64,000 nucleotides of DNA, from NCBI RefSeq assembly GCF_030540765.1, contig NZ_JAUOEL010000001.1, forward strand, positions 1,116,001 to 1,180,000, read 5' to 3'. The stretch comes from Flavivirga jejuensis (GTDB taxonomy: Bacteria; Bacteroidota; Bacteroidia; Flavobacteriales; Flavobacteriaceae). The translations under genes and the position numbers were made by a program. Each line of letters opens with the position of its first letter. The first letter of the stretch is position 1. This document shows positions 19,099-28,345 of this stretch, one piece after another. The notes under the pieces were generated by a model. The model did no database searches. It saw only the letters and a program-made list of their open reading frames with translations, and was not told where the DNA came from.

Positions 19099-21030
19099 TT
19101 ATGATATCTGTTCTATAAGGTAGGGCAAATACAATTTTATTGTAGTTCCTTTATTTTTATTTTCCTCAACGCTAACCCTGGAATTTACCTTAAACTTTTT
19201 CTTAAAAATTCTTAATCTTTCACCAATTATATTTACTGATAACGATTTGTGACTTTTGTTAGGCTTTATATTTAAGGCCTTTTCGTAACCAATTCCATTA
19301 TCATCTATTCTGCAAGTCAATAGCTTATTTTTGTATTGCAAATCAATCTTAATATTTATATAACCTCTTATATCTGTATTGGTTATACCGTGTAAAATTG
19401 CATTTTCTATAAATGGTTGAATAAGCATTGGTGGTATAAAGACTTCCTCTTTGTCAATTACATCTTCAACAACAATATCAAAATCAAAATCATGAGAAAA
19501 GTTAGATTGTATTTCTAAATAATTACTTAAAGCAATAATTTCATCATTTAAACTTACAAACTCTTCTCTTGAATTTTCTAATGTTAGGCGAAATAGAGTT
19601 GCCAGTTTATTTATGTAAGGAATTGTTTTGTCTGAGCCTTTTTGAACTAGTCCACAAATTGAATTAAGTGCATTAGAGACAAAATGTGGATTCATTTGAG
19701 ATCTTAGCAAACGTTGCTCAAGATTTTCTTTTTCATATTGTGCTTTTAGCTTGCGTTGTTTCCAAAAAAAATAACCTAATAAAAGAAATAACAAAAGGAA
19801 ACCTGCCAAACTATAGCTTATAATTCTTTGTTGCTTTAGAATAATATCTTGCCGTTTTTGGGAAGTTTCTAATTGGGCTATCGAAACATCTTTTTCTTTT
19901 GTTTGATATTGAATTTCTAACTTTTCAAGATTTTCATCTAACTGCATTTTGTGAAATTTATCTAAATAATTTACACCTTCATTGAGCAGATTTGAATATT
20001 CTTTGGAATCTCCCTTCTTTTGATAAGCTATAGAAAGGGTTTGTAAAATTCTAACCATAAAATCTTTATCATATTGATTGATCTTATCTTGGCTCATTTT
20101 TTTTGTGTCCTTAATTAATCTACGCAAATTTTGTATCCCTTTTTCTAGTGGTCCTTCAAATACATTAACAAAACTCTTATAAAACAAATTATTTTCTTTA
20201 GCACCCTTAAAGGTTCCAATTCCATATAACTCACTAGCATTAATGGCTTTTTTGTAATAAAACAATGTTGAATCTATATCGTTCTCTTTAAAATTTATAC
20301 TTCCCAAACTACCATATATCGAAGGTATATTTCTTTTAAATTCCCCATACAATTCATGTTTCATATGCGAAGCTTTTAATGCTTTTTTGTAATAATATTT
20401 GGCTGTTATTTGATCATTTTTCGCTTCATGATATGAAGCTATGCTCATGTAAGTAGCTACAGCAGCCCTGGGAACAGCCATAAAAACTGTGTCTTTTGAG
20501 GCTTTAATATTATATTTTAAAGCCAAACTATCATTGCCTATTGCAGAAAGATTTCTTGCTATTCCTTTTATTAAATATGATTTCCATTTAAAGTGATACT
20601 TTTTTGTTAAATCATATCCTTTTTGATAGTTAATAATTGATTCCTTATAATTTTTAAGCTCGTTTAAGGCATGCCCCTTATTCAAATAAGTTCTAATTAA
20701 AGGCCTACCATCTATTTCTCTTTTATTTTCAGATTTGTGGTATGATTCTATACTTTTGTTGCAATAAAAAACTACAGAATCGTATTGACCATTTTTAAGA
20801 GAATTAGTTGAAAGCAATCTATAGTAATAGGGCCACCCATGTAAGTTGTTATCGGATTCCAACAGTCTTTTAAAACTTGGAATGTCGATATTTGCTACTG
20901 AGCCCACAATTAATGAATCTATAAATTTTTGACTATATTGTTCTCTATTTGAATCAAAATTTATCATCTTTCTCTCTTGTGAAAAAGATGATATATTTAG
21001 CCCCATAATAAATAAAATTAAAATCCTCAT
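19099..21030 (-). CDS. LytS-type sensor histidine kinase with TPR sensor region
   Basis: The frame opens at 21042, but Met at 21030 is preferred because AGGAAAG lies at ribosome-binding distance. A short signal sequence precedes tetratricopeptide-like repeats (~40-330), a coiled coil (~340-395), one membrane helix (ISYSLAGFLLLFLLLGYFFW) and a His_kinase domain with the conserved His near 447 in MNPHFVSNALNSI. A C-terminal HATPase (PPMLIQPFIENAILHG, DNGIGY) follows. It would phosphorylate the divergently transcribed LytTR regulator. Gene position suggests it controls the peptide-export genes further right. TPR-containing LytS kinases are common in Bacteroidota. Confidence 0.9.
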   Translation of the reverse strand: MRILILFIMGLNISSFSQERKMINFDSNREQYSQKFIDSLIVGSVANIDIPSFKRLLESDNNLHGWPYYYRLLSTNSLKNGQYDSVVFYCNKSIESYHKSENKREIDGRPLIRTYLNKGHALNELKNYKESIINYQKGYDLTKKYHFKWKSYLIKGIARNLSAIGNDSLALKYNIKASKDTVFMAVPRAAVATYMSIASYHEAKNDQITAKYYYKKALKASHMKHELYGEFKRNIPSIYGSLGSINFKENDIDSTLFYYKKAINASELYGIGTFKGAKENNLFYKSFVNVFEGPLEKGIQNLRRLIKDTKKMSQDKINQYDKDFMVRILQTLSIAYQKKGDSKEYSNLLNEGVNYLDKFHKMQLDENLEKLEIQYQTKEKDVSIAQLETSQKRQDIILKQQRIISYSLAGFLLLFLLLGYFFWKQRKLKAQYEKENLEQRLLRSQMNPHFVSNALNSICGLVQKGSDKTIPYINKLATLFRLTLENSREEFVSLNDEIIALSNYLEIQSNFSHDFDFDIVVEDVIDKEEVFIPPMLIQPFIENAILHGITNTDIRGYINIKIDLQYKNKLLTCRIDDNGIGYEKALNIKPNKSHKSLSVNIIGERLRIFKKKFKVNSRVSVEENKNKGTTIKLYLPYLIEQIS

Positions 21031-21047
21031 ACTTTCCTGCAAAATAG

Positions 21048-21794
21048 GTGAAAAACAAAATTAGAACAATAATCATTGAAGATGATATAAACGCTCAAGA
21101 ATATTTAGCCTCTATTCTTAATGAAAGTTTTAGTGATATTGAGATTGTTGCCTTCATTAATACTGTAGAAGGAGCTATCCATTTAATTAGAGACAAGAAA
21201 CCAGAGTTGGTTTTTATGGATATTGAGTTAAAAGATGGTATTGCCTTTAATATTTTTAACAAGATTAACATACCAAATTTCGAGGTAATTTTTGTTACTG
21301 GTCATGAAAATTATATTAAAAAGGCAATTGAACATTATGCGTTCAGTTATATTATGAAACCAATAGATTCTGAAAAATTAATTAAGGTAGTTAACCGCTA
21401 CATTAATTTAAAACAGCGATTGTTTTCAATTAGTAAGTATGAAATGCTGTCAGATTTTTTAAATCAAAAGAACTCGAACCTTCTTCTTCATGTAGGCAGC
21501 GAATATATTTTAATAGATATAAAAGATGTTGTTAAATGTATAGCCGAAAAGAATTACACTTCTTTCTACATGCAAAACAAAGTCGTTTATTTAGCCTCTA
21601 AACCACTAAAATATTACCAGGAATTATTTTCTGTTAAAGGTTTCTTTAGGGCAAATCGTTCGGTTTTAATCAATATTGATTTTATTAAATCCATTTATAG
21701 AAAAGAAACAATTATACTAAAGAATAGAGATAAGATCAATGTTTCAGTAAGAAATAGATCTAATTTAACAAATCTTATAAATTCACTTTCCTGA
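21048..21794 (+). CDS. LytTR family response regulator
   Basis: The 248-aa protein starts with GTG, chosen because the receiver domain begins immediately (IRTIIIEDD). The phospho-acceptor is Asp58 in VFMDIELKDG, the receiver lysine is in IMKPID, and a LytTR DNA-binding domain covers ~140-245 (FRANRSVLINIDFIKSI). The start is only 17 bp from the likely start of the divergent kinase, so each promoter must lie largely inside the other gene or in a very tight shared region. It probably activates the downstream VKOR/peptide/transporter genes, all on the same strand. Confidence 0.92.
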   Translation: MKNKIRTIIIEDDINAQEYLASILNESFSDIEIVAFINTVEGAIHLIRDKKPELVFMDIELKDGIAFNIFNKINIPNFEVIFVTGHENYIKKAIEHYAFSYIMKPIDSEKLIKVVNRYINLKQRLFSISKYEMLSDFLNQKNSNLLLHVGSEYILIDIKDVVKCIAEKNYTSFYMQNKVVYLASKPLKYYQELFSVKGFFRANRSVLINIDFIKSIYRKETIILKNRDKINVSVRNRSNLTNLINSLS

Positions 21795-21963
21795 CGATCT
21801 TATTTGCACAAATTTTATTGACAAATAACAACACTTATCCTTCATATCTATACGCTAATTAGACATAATATAGCGCTAATACTTTTTAACATATTCTTAA
21901 AAGTAAATATAAATATTTTTACACAAGCCTTCAATGAAAACTTTCTAACCTATATAGTTTTTT

Positions 21964-23586
21964 ATGAGTATTAACCTATTTTTTATTTTAAAAAAAACAT
22001 TAATTAACTTAGGTATTCGCATTAATAATAACGAATTAAAATTTCAATTATTAAGCAATCCTACTTATCCTAGTTTACATGCTATTACATCTGCTTTAGA
22101 TTATTTTAACATACAGTATTCCGCATTAGAGCTTCCAAAAAAAATAGAAATTATAGATCAATTGCCTGAAATTTTTATGGCAACATCTACTAATCGATAT
22201 GGTAATGACTTTTTTATGGCTAAAAAAATTGGTGCAAATATCAAACTTATTTATTCTAACAATAAAAAAGAAATAGTCTATCCTGAAAATTTTTTAACCA
22301 TTTGGAGTGGGGTAATAGTTGCTATTGATAAAGATGATACTAAATTTAAACTAAAAAAAACGAGACAAAAAACGATACTTAATTTAATAAACATTGCAGC
22401 TGTTGTTTCTGTAATAGGTATGTTTTTTTTAATAAAAGTCTCCCTTCTTCAATCGTGCTATTTTTTTCTATCAATAGTTGGTATTTATATTTCCTTACTA
22501 ATTTTCAAACACGAGGGAGAATTCCAATCAAATGTTTTGGATAAATTTTGTTCAGCTCATAAATCAATGAGTTGTGATGCTGTTTTAAACTCAAGAGGAG
22601 CAACAATTTTCAATTATTTTAAACTTAGTGATATTAGCTTTATATATTTTGTAGCATCAAGTCTAACATGCCTTTTTTTTAACCTATTGTTTATAGATTA
22701 TACTTTAATAAAACTGTTATCCTTAACAAGTATTCCAATTACAATTTACTCCATTTTTCACCAATATAAAATAGTCAAAAAGTGGTGTCCATTATGTTTA
22801 GGTATAGTCACTGTTTTATGGTTACAGTGTGGTGTTTTATTTTTTGAAAATGGCTTCCTGCAAAGCAGTGAATTTAGTCCACTGGGAAGCTTTACACTTC
22901 TTTTTTGCTTTATGATTACAGCTTCATTATGGATATATATTAAGCCTCTCATAAAAAAAACGCAAGCCTTTGAACAGTTAAAAATTGAGCATTATAAGCT
23001 TAAAAAGAATTTCCAGATATTTAGTTCCATATATGATAAAGGAAAAACAATTAGCTTTCCTCTATTTCAAGGGATTGTTTTAGGTAATCATTCAGCGAAA
23101 CTAAACATATTGATAATCACTAACCCTTTATGTCTTTATTGTAAAGAAACCCATGAGGATATTGAAAAGCTTTTAAATAAATTTTCGGAAGAGGTTAAAG
23201 TAACTATTTGTTTTAATGTAAGTAGTGAAGATAAAAATAGTATTATTTATAAGGTCGTTAATAGATTACTTAAAATACATGATTCTGAACCGGAAAGGAT
23301 CACAAGAAAAGCACTAAATGAAGTATATGAAAAAAATGCCGATTTAGATAAGTGGCTTTTAAAATGGGGTAAAATTGATGCTGAATATAATGACTATAAC
23401 ACCACTATAGAACTACAGCATCAATGGTATAAAAAAAACAATATAGATTATACACCAGCTATCTATCTTAACGATAAACCATTTCCAAAACACTACAGAG
23501 TAAATGAAATTTCTTTTTTTATTGAGGATTTAATTAGTCAAATAAAATTAGAAAAGACATCAGATGATTTTGTTCCATGTAATTAA
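21964..23586 (+). CDS. Degenerate C39 domain-VKOR-thioredoxin membrane protein
   Basis: The 540-aa protein begins with a C39-peptidase-like region (~1-125, with SNPTYPSLHAI) that lacks the catalytic CG motif. Next is a vitamin K epoxide reductase-like membrane domain with Cys196/Cys204 (CSAHKSMSC) and the redox pair Cys275/Cys278 (CPLC). A thioredoxin-like domain with Cys390/Cys393 (CLYC) completes it. VKOR-thioredoxin fusions oxidise or shuffle disulfides outside the membrane. The next gene encodes a two-cysteine peptide, so this protein probably makes its disulfide; the inactive C39 part could hold the leader. Domain calls are good, the peptide link is inference. Confidence 0.85.
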   Translation: MSINLFFILKKTLINLGIRINNNELKFQLLSNPTYPSLHAITSALDYFNIQYSALELPKKIEIIDQLPEIFMATSTNRYGNDFFMAKKIGANIKLIYSNNKKEIVYPENFLTIWSGVIVAIDKDDTKFKLKKTRQKTILNLINIAAVVSVIGMFFLIKVSLLQSCYFFLSIVGIYISLLIFKHEGEFQSNVLDKFCSAHKSMSCDAVLNSRGATIFNYFKLSDISFIYFVASSLTCLFFNLLFIDYTLIKLLSLTSIPITIYSIFHQYKIVKKWCPLCLGIVTVLWLQCGVLFFENGFLQSSEFSPLGSFTLLFCFMITASLWIYIKPLIKKTQAFEQLKIEHYKLKKNFQIFSSIYDKGKTISFPLFQGIVLGNHSAKLNILIITNPLCLYCKETHEDIEKLLNKFSEEVKVTICFNVSSEDKNSIIYKVVNRLLKIHDSEPERITRKALNEVYEKNADLDKWLLKWGKIDAEYNDYNTTIELQHQWYKKNNIDYTPAIYLNDKPFPKHYRVNEISFFIEDLISQIKLEKTSDDFVPCN

Positions 23587-23740
23587 CAACACAAAAACGA
23601 TTTAACATAACTATCCTAATCTGATTAATTTTTACAAAAGGCAAAAAATCAGATAAAACAATATTTTCTCGAGAGATAGACATAAACTTTGAGTGTCTTT
23701 AAATGTTCAAAGTATAAAATAACTTATAAATAATTTAATT

Positions 23741-23884
23741 ATGAAAAATTTTTTGAGCTTAGGAAGAGCCTTAAACAAAACAGAACAAAGAATGATTAAT
23801 GGTGGGACTGGCAATTGCACACCACAGACACCTGAATTTTGTTCACCTGACTTAGCAGATCCTGATGATAAAACGAAAGAATAG
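23741..23884 (+). CDS. Double-glycine leader peptide (bacteriocin- or signal-like precursor)
   Basis: A 47-aa gene with ATG and TAG. The N-terminal leader reads MKNFLSLGRALNKTEQRMIN followed by GG at positions 21-22. This matches double-glycine leaders removed by C39 peptidases. The predicted 25-residue core begins TGNCTPQTPEFC, has two cysteines eight residues apart, and ends in an acidic tail (DLADPDDKTKE). The gene sits between a VKOR-thioredoxin protein and a C39 ABC transporter, the expected context for a secreted disulfide-bonded peptide. Toxin, signal or other role cannot be told. Confidence 0.85.
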   Translation: MKNFLSLGRALNKTEQRMINGGTGNCTPQTPEFCSPDLADPDDKTKE

Positions 23885-23897
23885 GGATTAGCTAATA

Positions 23898-23931
23898 ATA
23901 GCATGTCCTAAGTTTAGGATATGCTATTCTT
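23898..23931 (+). terminator. Hairpin terminator/attenuator between peptide and transporter genes
   Basis: A near-perfect 14-bp stem, ATAGCATGTCCTAA / TTAGGATATGCTAT (one G-T pair), is followed by TCTTT. It lies 14 bp after the peptide stop and 10 bp before the transporter start. It would let the peptide mRNA be more abundant than that of the transporter. Confidence 0.75.
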
Positions 23932-23940
23932 TAAAATATT

Positions 23941-26136
23941 TTGTATTTGAAGAAATTTCCACATTACAGACAATATGACTACAAAGATTGTGGTCCAACC
24001 TGCATAAAAATAATCGCAAAGCATTACAAGAAAACCATTGCCATACAACAACTTCGCACAATAAGTGAAACTACAAGAGAAGGAAGTAGTTTATTGGGTT
24101 TAAGTGAGGCTTCAGAAAAAATTGGGTTACGAAGTTTAGGTGTAAAGATTGCTTTTAAATCTTTATTTGAAGCTACACTGCCATGCATTCTTCATTGGAA
24201 CATGAATCATTATGCTGTTTTGTATAAAATCCATAATGATACATTTTATATTTCAGACCCAGCACATGGGCTATTAAAATACACCAAAAATGAATTTCTT
24301 AAGTATTGGATAGGAAACAATGCTATTGAAGAAACTGCAGAGGGTATTGCCTTATTACTGGAACCAACAGCAAAATTTTATGATTCCGATTTTGACAAGG
24401 ATAAATCCCATATTGGGTTTGGTTTTTTATCACGCTACCTTTTTAAGTATAAAGCCTTTTTGTGGCAACTAGTCATTGGATTAATAGCTGCAAGTCTACT
24501 ACAGCTCATATTTCCATTTTTAACACAAAGTATTGTTGATATTGGGATTAAAAATCAAGACATACACTTTATTTTCCTTATTCTATTTGCGCAATTAGCT
24601 TTGTTTATTGGTAAAACGGCAATAGAAGTTGTTCGTAGTTGGATATTGTTACACTTAAGTGCACGTATCAACATATCTTTAGTGTCAGACTTTTTTATAA
24701 AGCTAATGAATTTGCCTATTGCTTTTTTTGATACCAGAATGACTGGCGATATACTGCAACGAATTAACGACCATAAACGCTTAGAGCGTATTCTAACCAC
24801 ATCGTCATTAAATGTGCTATTTTCTATGGTCAATTTATTTATATTTAGTTTGGTACTAGTATATTACAATCTGATGCTTTTCAGTATTTTTATTTTAGGC
24901 AGCTTGTTTTATTTTTTTTGGATAATTATCTTTTTAAAAAAACGCCGCGATTTAGATTACAAACGTTTTTCGGAATTCAGTCAAGAGCAAAGTAAAGTTA
25001 TTGAACTTATAAATGGGATGCAAGAAATCAAACTTCACAATGCCGAAAAACAAAAACGTTGGTCTTGGGAATTTGTTCAAGTCCGTTTGTTTAAGGTTTC
25101 TATTGAAGGACTAGCTTTAGAACAGTATCAAAGTGTTGGCTCTGGGTTTATCAACGAACTCAAAAATATTCTCATTACTGTATTATCTGCAAAACTCGTA
25201 ATTGACGGCGAGATTACTTTAGGCATGATGCTGGCAATAAGCTATATTGTTGGACAACTCAATTCCCCTATAACACAGCTAATTAGTTTTGTTAGAGAAG
25301 TTCAGGATGCAAAAATTTCATTAGAACGCCTTTCCGAAATTCATAACAAAGATGATGAAGAGCAGCAAGACACTGAAAAAATCACAGAAATTTCTTTAGA
25401 CTCAGATATTGAATTGTCAAAAACATCATTCAAATATATTGGTTCAGACCAAATAGTCCTAAAAGATCTGGATTTAACAATTCCCGCAAATAAAGTCACA
25501 GCTATTGTTGGTACTAGCGGTAGTGGCAAAACAACCTTGATGAAATTACTTTTAAAGTTCTATGAACCAAATAGCGGACAAATACAATTAGGACACTACA
25601 ATTTACAAAAGGTTTCACAGAAAACATGGCGACAACAATGTGGCGTAGTAATGCAGGAAGGCTATATTTTTAGTGATACAATAGCCAACAACATTGCTGT
25701 TGGTGAGGATTATATCGATAAAAAGAAATTAGCATATGCCATTGATGTTGCAAACATTAAAGAGTTTATAGAATCTTTACCCCTGTCTTATAACACCATA
25801 ATTGGCATGGAAGGTGTTGGTATAAGTACTGGGCAAAAACAACGATTACTTATTGCCAGAGCCATTTATAAAAATCCAAATTTCTTATTCTTTGATGAAG
25901 CCACTTCGGCTTTAGACGCCAATAATGAAAAAGTAATTATGGAAAAATTAAATACGTTTTTCGAGAATAAAACTGTAGTCGTTATTGCACATAGATTAAG
26001 TACGGTTAAGAATGCACATCAAATTGTGGTATTGGATAAAGGAAAGATTGTTGAAACAGGTAACCACCAAGAATTGGTAAGTAAAAAAGGAAATTATTAC
26101 AACTTAGTTAAAAATCAATTAGAATTAGGGAAATAA
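23941..26136 (+). CDS. Peptidase-containing ABC transporter (C39 domain)
   Basis: The 731-aa protein uses TTG as start; an upstream start is excluded by the hairpin. The N-terminal C39 peptidase is complete: Cys17 in KDCGPTC, His90 in HWNMNHYAV and Asp106 in ISDPAHG. Six membrane segments follow (~170-450), then an ATPase with Walker A GTSGSGKTT, an atypical signature ISTGQ, Walker B FLFFDEATSALD and H-loop AHRLST. Such transporters cleave double-glycine leaders and export the core peptide. The precursor just upstream is the obvious substrate. The stop codon abuts the HlyD gene, so the two are translated together. Confidence 0.95.
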   Translation: MYLKKFPHYRQYDYKDCGPTCIKIIAKHYKKTIAIQQLRTISETTREGSSLLGLSEASEKIGLRSLGVKIAFKSLFEATLPCILHWNMNHYAVLYKIHNDTFYISDPAHGLLKYTKNEFLKYWIGNNAIEETAEGIALLLEPTAKFYDSDFDKDKSHIGFGFLSRYLFKYKAFLWQLVIGLIAASLLQLIFPFLTQSIVDIGIKNQDIHFIFLILFAQLALFIGKTAIEVVRSWILLHLSARINISLVSDFFIKLMNLPIAFFDTRMTGDILQRINDHKRLERILTTSSLNVLFSMVNLFIFSLVLVYYNLMLFSIFILGSLFYFFWIIIFLKKRRDLDYKRFSEFSQEQSKVIELINGMQEIKLHNAEKQKRWSWEFVQVRLFKVSIEGLALEQYQSVGSGFINELKNILITVLSAKLVIDGEITLGMMLAISYIVGQLNSPITQLISFVREVQDAKISLERLSEIHNKDDEEQQDTEKITEISLDSDIELSKTSFKYIGSDQIVLKDLDLTIPANKVTAIVGTSGSGKTTLMKLLLKFYEPNSGQIQLGHYNLQKVSQKTWRQQCGVVMQEGYIFSDTIANNIAVGEDYIDKKKLAYAIDVANIKEFIESLPLSYNTIIGMEGVGISTGQKQRLLIARAIYKNPNFLFFDEATSALDANNEKVIMEKLNTFFENKTVVVIAHRLSTVKNAHQIVVLDKGKIVETGNHQELVSKKGNYYNLVKNQLELGK

Positions 26137-27432
26137 ATGCCAGATAATAGTTTAGAAGATATAGAGTTACGAAGTGAAGAAGTGCAAGAAATACTAACCA
26201 TAGTACCTCATTGGATGATTCGTTGGGGAAATGTTCTTTTTTTAGCTTTAACTATTATGCTATTACTCATTTCTTGGTTTGTCAAATATCCCGATATTAT
26301 TACTTCGGAAGCCACAATCACAACCCAAATACCACCTCAAAAAGAATATGCAGCAATAACAGGTAACATAGACGTTCTTTTTGTTAAAGACAAACAACAG
26401 GTTATAAGCAATGAACCTTTAGCCATATTAGAGAATACAGCTAACTATAAAGATGTTTATAAGCTTAAATCTATAATTGATACTTTATTTATAAATAGTA
26501 AATCTTTTAGCTTTCCTATTGACAGCCTACCTATTTTATTTCTAGGCGATATTGAGTCACAATTTGCATTATTTGAAAATAGTTACATTCAATACAAAGC
26601 TAATAAGGATTTACAACCTTTTTCCAGTAAAGCATCAGTAAATCAATTTACCCTTTTAGAACTGAACCACCGTTTAAAGAGTTTAAAATCACAACGTAGC
26701 ATTAATAAAGTTGAATTAGAATTTACCAAAAAAGACTTAAATCGACAAAAGTCCTTATTCGATAAAGGTATAATTTCTACACAGGAATACGAAAATAAGC
26801 AGTTACAATATGCACAAGCAGAACGTAATTACAAAAACTTCGAAATAATTATTTCCCAAACAAAAGAAGCTATAAACAATGAGCATGGAAGATCAAAAGA
26901 CACAAATGTTAATCGAATTAAAGAAGAAATGATACTACTAAAAACAGTTTCCCAATCATTAAACCAATTAAAAAAAGGCATTAAAGATTGGGAACGTTTA
27001 TATGTACTTAAGTCTGATATTGAAGGCAAAGTTTCTTTTTTAAACTACTGGAATACTAAACAAGCAGTTAATCAAGGTGATCTGGTTTTTACCATTATCC
27101 CAAGTAAAAATTCATCTTTTATTGCCAAACTTAAAGTGCCTGCTCAAAATTTCGGTAAAATAAGGGTCGGGCAAAAGGTAATTATTAAGTTAGAAAACTA
27201 CCCAGACACAGAATTTGGTGTATTAAATGGTACGGTAAAAAACATTTCTTTAATGCCAGATGAAGATGGTATTTATTTTGTAGATGTTAAACTTCCAAAG
27301 AAACTTATCACATCTTACAATAAGGAAATTGACTTTAAACAAGAAATGAAAGGTAAAGCCGAAATTATTACCGAAGATTTAAGATTAATAGAGCGTTTCT
27401 TCTATCAGTTTAAAGAAGTTGTAAAAAGATAA
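26137..27432 (+). CDS. HlyD-type membrane fusion (adaptor) protein
   Basis: The 431-aa protein has one N-terminal membrane helix (~32-50, LFLALTIMLLLISWF), biotinyl-lipoyl-like halves, a long coiled coil (~165-285) and a C-terminal beta-barrel domain (RVGQKVIIKLENYP). This is the architecture of the periplasmic adaptor that links a peptide-exporting ABC transporter to an outer-membrane channel. It starts on the base after the transporter stop. No TolC-like gene is seen nearby, so a housekeeping channel is presumably used. Confidence 0.92.
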   Translation: MPDNSLEDIELRSEEVQEILTIVPHWMIRWGNVLFLALTIMLLLISWFVKYPDIITSEATITTQIPPQKEYAAITGNIDVLFVKDKQQVISNEPLAILENTANYKDVYKLKSIIDTLFINSKSFSFPIDSLPILFLGDIESQFALFENSYIQYKANKDLQPFSSKASVNQFTLLELNHRLKSLKSQRSINKVELEFTKKDLNRQKSLFDKGIISTQEYENKQLQYAQAERNYKNFEIIISQTKEAINNEHGRSKDTNVNRIKEEMILLKTVSQSLNQLKKGIKDWERLYVLKSDIEGKVSFLNYWNTKQAVNQGDLVFTIIPSKNSSFIAKLKVPAQNFGKIRVGQKVIIKLENYPDTEFGVLNGTVKNISLMPDEDGIYFVDVKLPKKLITSYNKEIDFKQEMKGKAEIITEDLRLIERFFYQFKEVVKR

Positions 27433-27444
27433 TATTATAACCAA

Positions 27445-27502
27445 AGCTTTAAAAGTCTCGTTAAAAGAGTTGGTCTTTTAAGTCGTTACCCGTCTACTCG
27501 AT
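27445..27502 (+). ncRNA. Remnant of a group II intron 3' end (domain VI-like)
   Basis: TTAAAAGA-loop-TCTTTTAA followed by CGTTACCCGTCTACTCGAT. The last 16 bases equal the 3' end of the group IIC intron that ends at 32196, so this looks like domain VI of a deleted relative. A second intron starts on the next base. The stem could instead be the terminator of the export operon. Confidence 0.6.
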
Positions 27503-28345
27503 GTGTGCTGTGAGTTGTCAATAGGACAACGTAACTAAAGTAAAGATGGAAGTAGGTCTTCCGATTAGGGATGTTTAGGATAACTAATCAAACCACTATT
27601 ATGATATGCCAGCGGTAACAACGGTGTATGAAGCGATAGTAGAAAAGGCTGTACGAAACAGTCAGGTGAAAATAAGAGAGATGAGCGAAAACGAACCTAC
27701 CGATGAAGTGACGAAAAGACAAGTTGTTGTCAAAACCTAGGACATATCGAGGTTTTAGGGAAAAGTATAGCGGCGACCTAATTAACAGGCTATGCGGCAA
27801 CCGCCATTAAGGAGGCATGACTCTTATTTAGGCTTTATTTTGGAACGCAGGAAGTCTAAAATTACGCAAACAGGGAAAACTCAAGCAGGCAATACCTGTA
27901 AGACGATTACCAATGTAAATTTAGATAGCGGATGAATTCGTAGTAGTGAAGAACCTTCTGTAATGGGAGAGGAGCAAAGAGATTCAATTATGCAGTTTAA
28001 GAACTAAAAAACAACTTGAGAAAGGATGATTTTTAAAGAAGAAACAAGGTCAATACCCATCACAAAAGCGATGGTGTGGGAAGCTTATAAATTGGTAAAG
28101 AAGAACAAAGGAAGCGCGGGAATAGACAAGCAAACTTTGGAAGAATTTGAAAAAATTCGCTCAAAGGCATTGTATAAAATCTGGAACCGATTAGCTTCAG
28201 GAAGTTATTTAGCCAATAGAATTAAACGCGTTGAAATACCTAAAGGAGGCGGAAAAGTACGTCTATTAGGAATTCCAACAGTAAGCGATCGTATCGCACA
28301 ACAGGTGTGAGAAGTTAGGGGTGAAATTCCTTTGGCTTACTCGAC
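27503..28345 (+). mobile_element. Group II intron with internal deletion (truncated reverse transcriptase)
   Basis: It begins GTGTGCTGTGAG, fitting the GTGYG 5' consensus. It contains ~520 nt of structured non-coding RNA, then an ORF for the intron-encoded protein that stops after its first ~94 residues. It ends with a domain V/VI-like tail (GGTGTGAGAAG ... GGCTTACTCGAC) with the AY 3' end. The deletion joined the reverse transcriptase reading frame to the 3' ribozyme part, so the intron cannot code its own mobility protein. Its class is not the IIC type of the intron at 31597. Confidence 0.75.
28026..28310 (+). pseudogene. Truncated group II intron reverse transcriptase/maturase
   Basis: A 94-aa N-terminal fragment (usual length over 400 aa). 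Recognisable RT0/RT1 motifs are KKNKGSAGID and RVEIPKGGGKVRLLGIP, and it ends SDRIAQQV followed by a stop. The catalytic YADD region and maturase domain are missing. AAAGG lies just before the ATG. Confidence 0.85.

Noticed and set aside
27588-27800. 70-aa minus-strand ORF
   Set aside because: It is in the structured RNA part of a group II intron; no protein features.
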